Shown: positions 61,518-64,000 of the stretch, piece after piece | How positions within the stretch are numbered: position 1 is the first letter of the stretch | Layout: each line of letters opens with the position of its first letter | DNA from: an uncultured Vibrio sp. | GTDB lineage: Bacteria; Pseudomonadota; Gammaproteobacteria; Enterobacterales; Vibrionaceae | Direction: 5' to 3' | NCBI RefSeq assembly: GCF_963675395.1 | Contig: NZ_OY776222.1 | Location: forward strand, 310,001 to 374,000 | DNA length: 64,000 nt | The notes under the pieces: generated by a model | Seen by the model: only the letters and a program-made list of their open reading frames with translations | Database searches by the model: none | What the model was told of the DNA's origin: nothing | Program-made: the position numbers and the translations under genes

Positions 61518-62686
61518 CTGCTTTTTTAGGCTATGAACGCTCTTGGTTAGAGCAGTACAAAGGTATTCACACCGCGCAAGAAATCAGCCACCAGCCTCGC
61601 TTATGGCGTGCTCTAGCGACGATGCTTGACCAAGGTTACGACCAGTTGAGCGCATTCATTGACCCATTACTCGCTCGCGAAGATCTACGCATTATCCTAA
61701 CTGGTGCAGGAACATCTGCCTTTGTCGGTGACGCCGCTGCTCCCTTTCTCCAAGCGGGATTACGATTCCAGGTAGAGTCAATTCCGACCACCGATTTAGT
61801 GTCGAATCCAGAGCAGTATTTAGACCCTAGCCGTCCAACGCTGCTAATTTCCTACGCTCGTTCGGGTAATAGCCCAGAGAGTGTTGCCGCAGTCGCTCTA
61901 GCCGATCAATTGGTCGAAGAGTGCTACCACCTATTTTTAACCTGTAACGTCGACGGCGAGCTCTCCCGTTACGCTGAAAACGCTAAAAATGCCTACTGCT
62001 TGCTAATGCCGGAAGGCTCAAACGATAAAAGCTTTGCTATGACCTCAAGCTTCAGTTGCATGCTGATGTCGACGTTGACGCTGCTTGGTGGCGAACCCCC
62101 GCAGCAATGGCAACGCCAAATCAGCGCCACCGCAACATTGTGTGAAGCTAAGCTCGAGCAGTGGCAAGCAAGCATCAAATCTCTTGCGGCTCTGCCCTAC
62201 CAACGCTTGGTAGTACTAGGCAGCGGCGGTTTTGCCGGACTTGCCCGTGAAGCCTCTCTGAAATCATTGGAGCTGAGCGCAGGTAAGGTGATGACTACCT
62301 TCGACTCTTCTTTGGGGTTCCGCCATGGGCCTAAGTTCTCCATTAACCAGCAGGCACTTGTGATTCAACTGCTTTCCAGTAACAACTACACCCGTCAGTA
62401 CGATTTGGATCTGTTGCATGAGATTCGTCGTGACAACCAAACGCTCGCGCACGTGGCGATCAGCGAATTTGCCATGAATGAAGACGATGTGTTTGAACTT
62501 GGTCAACTCGGATTGGGAGATCAATGGCTCTGTTTCCCATTCATCCTGTTCTGCCAAATGTTGGCGTTTGAAAAGTCACTCCTGTTGGGGTTAGGGCCGG
62601 ATAACCCATGCCCGACAGGTGAAGTTAACCGTGTAGTGCAAGGTGTCACCATCTACCCATTCAATTACTCATTTAAAAAGGAATAA
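61514..62686 (+). CDS. agaS: Galactosamine-6-phosphate deaminase/isomerase AgaS
   Basis: A 390-residue protein with two SIS sugar-isomerase domains (LTGAGTSAFVGDAAAPFL, LISYARSGNSPESVAA; VVLGSGGFAGLAREASLKSLELSAGK). In the Aga pathway AgaS deaminates galactosamine-6-phosphate to tagatose-6-phosphate. The ATG at 61514 overlaps the kbaZ stop, with GGAGA upstream, implying coupled translation. A longer frame from 61475 starts inside kbaZ and is rejected. Confidence 0.93.
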   Translation: MTAFLGYERSWLEQYKGIHTAQEISHQPRLWRALATMLDQGYDQLSAFIDPLLAREDLRIILTGAGTSAFVGDAAAPFLQAGLRFQVESIPTTDLVSNPEQYLDPSRPTLLISYARSGNSPESVAAVALADQLVEECYHLFLTCNVDGELSRYAENAKNAYCLLMPEGSNDKSFAMTSSFSCMLMSTLTLLGGEPPQQWQRQISATATLCEAKLEQWQASIKSLAALPYQRLVVLGSGGFAGLAREASLKSLELSAGKVMTTFDSSLGFRHGPKFSINQQALVIQLLSSNNYTRQYDLDLLHEIRRDNQTLAHVAISEFAMNEDDVFELGQLGLGDQWLCFPFILFCQMLAFEKSLLLGLGPDNPCPTGEVNRVVQGVTIYPFNYSFKKE

Positions 62687-62689
62687 ACC

Positions 62690-63163
62690 ATGCCAAATAT
62701 CGTTTTAAGTCGCATTGATGAGCGCCTTGTTCACGGACAAGTCGGTGTTCAATGGGTAGGTTTTGCCAACGCCAACATTATCGTCGTCGTCAACAACGAG
62801 GTAGCGGAAGATTTCATTCAACAGAATCTGATGGAAATGGTGCTTGCAGACGGTATCGCTATCCGATTTTGGACGGTGCAGAAAACCATCGACACCATTC
62901 ATAAAGCCTCTGAACGTCAACGTATTCTATTGGTATGCCGCACGCCCAAAGACTTCCGCCAATTGGTGGAAGGTGGCGTACCAATTAGCAATATCAACGT
63001 AGGGAACATGCACTACGTGGAAGGTAAAAAACAAATCTCCAAAACGGTTTCAGTTGATTCTGAAGACCTGGCGGAATTTGCACAATTAAAAGCGCGAGGT
63101 GTGACCTGCACGATCCAAGGTGTGCCCACTGAAAGCGCAACAGATCTCTTTACTCTTATCTAA
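62690..63163 (+). CDS. agaB: PTS N-acetylgalactosamine/galactosamine IIB component
   Basis: A 157-residue cytoplasmic IIB protein of the mannose-family PTS. The phosphorylated His15 is in RIDERLVHGQVGVQW. It passes phosphate from IIA to the incoming sugar. AgaB and AgaV cannot be told apart here by sequence alone; the operon suggests N-acetylgalactosamine or galactosamine. It starts three bases after agaS. Confidence 0.88.
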   Translation: MPNIVLSRIDERLVHGQVGVQWVGFANANIIVVVNNEVAEDFIQQNLMEMVLADGIAIRFWTVQKTIDTIHKASERQRILLVCRTPKDFRQLVEGGVPISNINVGNMHYVEGKKQISKTVSVDSEDLAEFAQLKARGVTCTIQGVPTESATDLFTLI

Positions 63164-63181
63164 ATATTAAGGACACCAATT

Positions 63182-63961
63182 ATGGAAATAGGACTATTTC
63201 AGGCGTTGATGCTCGGCATTTTAGCCTTCTTGGCCGGCCTAGATTTATTTAACGGTCTCACCCACTTCCACCGTCCAGTTGTACTCGGTCCACTTGTCGG
63301 CCTAATTTTAGGCGACTTGCAAACCGGTATTTTGGTCGGCGGTACACTGGAGCTGATCTGGATGGGACTCGCGCCTCTTGCAGGTGCGCAACCGCCCAAT
63401 GTAATCATAGGTACGATCGTCGGCACAGCTTTCGCTATCACAACCAAAGTAGAGCCAAATGTCGCGGTTGGTGTTGCGGTGCCGTTCGCGGTCGCGGTTC
63501 AGATGGGTATTACTCTACTCTTCTCGGCGATGTCAGCGGTGATGTCTAAGTGTGATGAATACGCGCAAGCTGCCGACACTGACGGTATCGAACGTATCAA
63601 CTACACGGCTCTTGCAGTATTAGGGACGTTCTACTTCTTATGCGCATTTTTACCTATCTACCTTGGTGCAGAGCATGCTGGCAAAATCGTTGAAGTTCTG
63701 CCAAAAGACCTCATCGACGGTTTAGGCGTCGCAGGTGGCATCATGCCAGCAATTGGTTTTGCGGTACTGATGAAAATTATGATGAAGAACGCTTACATCC
63801 CTTACTTCATCCTTGGATTTGTCGCCGCTGCGTGGATACAGCTACCAATTCTGGCGATTGCCGCCGCAGCCACCGCAATGGCGATTATCGACTTTATGCG
63901 CAAATCAGAACCTACCCCAGCAATGACAGCATCAGTAGAGGATTTTGAAGATGGAATCTAA
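63182..63961 (+). CDS. agaC: PTS N-acetylgalactosamine/galactosamine IIC component
   Basis: A 259-residue membrane IIC protein of the mannose-family PTS with about seven hydrophobic segments. Family blocks: RPVVLGPLVGLILGDLQTGILVGGTLELIWMG and GAQPPNVIIGTIVGTAFAI. It forms the sugar channel with IID. It may be the AgaW form. It overlaps the start of the IID gene by 11 bases. Confidence 0.9.
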   Translation: MEIGLFQALMLGILAFLAGLDLFNGLTHFHRPVVLGPLVGLILGDLQTGILVGGTLELIWMGLAPLAGAQPPNVIIGTIVGTAFAITTKVEPNVAVGVAVPFAVAVQMGITLLFSAMSAVMSKCDEYAQAADTDGIERINYTALAVLGTFYFLCAFLPIYLGAEHAGKIVEVLPKDLIDGLGVAGGIMPAIGFAVLMKIMMKNAYIPYFILGFVAAAWIQLPILAIAAAATAMAIIDFMRKSEPTPAMTASVEDFEDGI

Positions 63962-64000
63962 TGTAAGTGTAAGTAATGAACTCGACCTCCGTGGCCAAAA
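63951..64000 (+). CDS. agaD: PTS IID component (partial, right edge)
   Basis: An ATG at 63951, inside the end of the IIC gene, opens a frame beginning MESNVSVSNELDLRGQ that runs off the window. Position after IIC in a mannose-family PTS makes IID by far the likeliest product, but the visible residues are too few to prove it. Confidence 0.65.
   Translation, partial: MESNVSVSNELDLRGQ

Noticed and set aside
1..64000. Insertion sequences, phage genes, CRISPR arrays, tRNA and rRNA genes
   Set aside because: None seen: no transposase or integrase frames, no regular direct-repeat/spacer array, and no tRNA-like cloverleaf or rRNA segment was noticed on reading. A tRNA-scan would settle the last point.

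Overview
This window is the replication-origin region of the second chromosome of a Vibrio species. The evidence is a full-length RctB initiator gene, an ori2-type region next to it (six evenly spaced ATGATCA iterons, a perfect DnaA box, an AT-rich unwinding tract), parA2 and parB2, and seven copies of the parS2 palindrome TTTACANTGTAAA. The vqmR/vqmA quorum-sensing pair and the gene order vqmA-pdxH-lap genes and putR-putA-putP also fit Vibrio chromosome 2. I cannot name the species from sequence alone.

Layout. 1-11.2 kb holds housekeeping and stress genes: nucleoside phosphorylase PpnP, a TetR-controlled hydrolase, an acyltransferase, the NhaD antiporter, a GFA-type protein, a YitT protein, an Ada/AlkA fusion coupled to a methyltransferase, and the divergent hdfR-like/maoP pair. 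11.5-16.7 kb has nagB, a YtrA-type GntR-ABC exporter operon, gltS and a DCC-family protein. 16.9-23.5 kb (minus strand) is one seven-gene operon: periplasmic protein, ABC ATPase, permease, LolA-like protein, outer-membrane beta-barrel, LytS-type kinase, LytTR regulator. It looks like a self-regulated trans-envelope system whose substrate I cannot name. 23.7-25.4 kb has a YebC/YeeN protein and two small hypothetical genes.

25.4-35.8 kb is the replication and partition core: rctB, ori2 with its copy-control region, parA2-parB2, tmcA, a FapA protein and the parS2 cluster. 35.8-39.4 kb has murein-peptide recycling (mpaA, mppA-like), a small MscS channel and a one-helix small protein. 39.4-49.0 kb (minus strand) carries the Lap adhesin-control module (LapC, LapG, LapD, LapB) without its adhesin, followed by a DctB-type kinase and a regulator with a degenerate AAA+ domain. 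49.1-51.1 kb has pdxH, vqmA and the VqmR small RNA. 51.3-58.1 kb is proline catabolism: putR, putA, a detached PutA C-terminal-domain-like protein, putP. 58.2-64.0 kb begins an N-acetylgalactosamine/galactosamine operon with two AgaR-like repressors, the tagatose-bisphosphate aldolase Z subunit, AgaS and a mannose-family PTS cut off at the right edge.

The most notable signals not explained by genes are RctB-type motifs: a 39-bp inverted repeat in ori2, a direct pair downstream of rctB, a cluster 22-23 kb away around vqmR and putR that includes a 36-bp palindrome, and two more copies inside putA.
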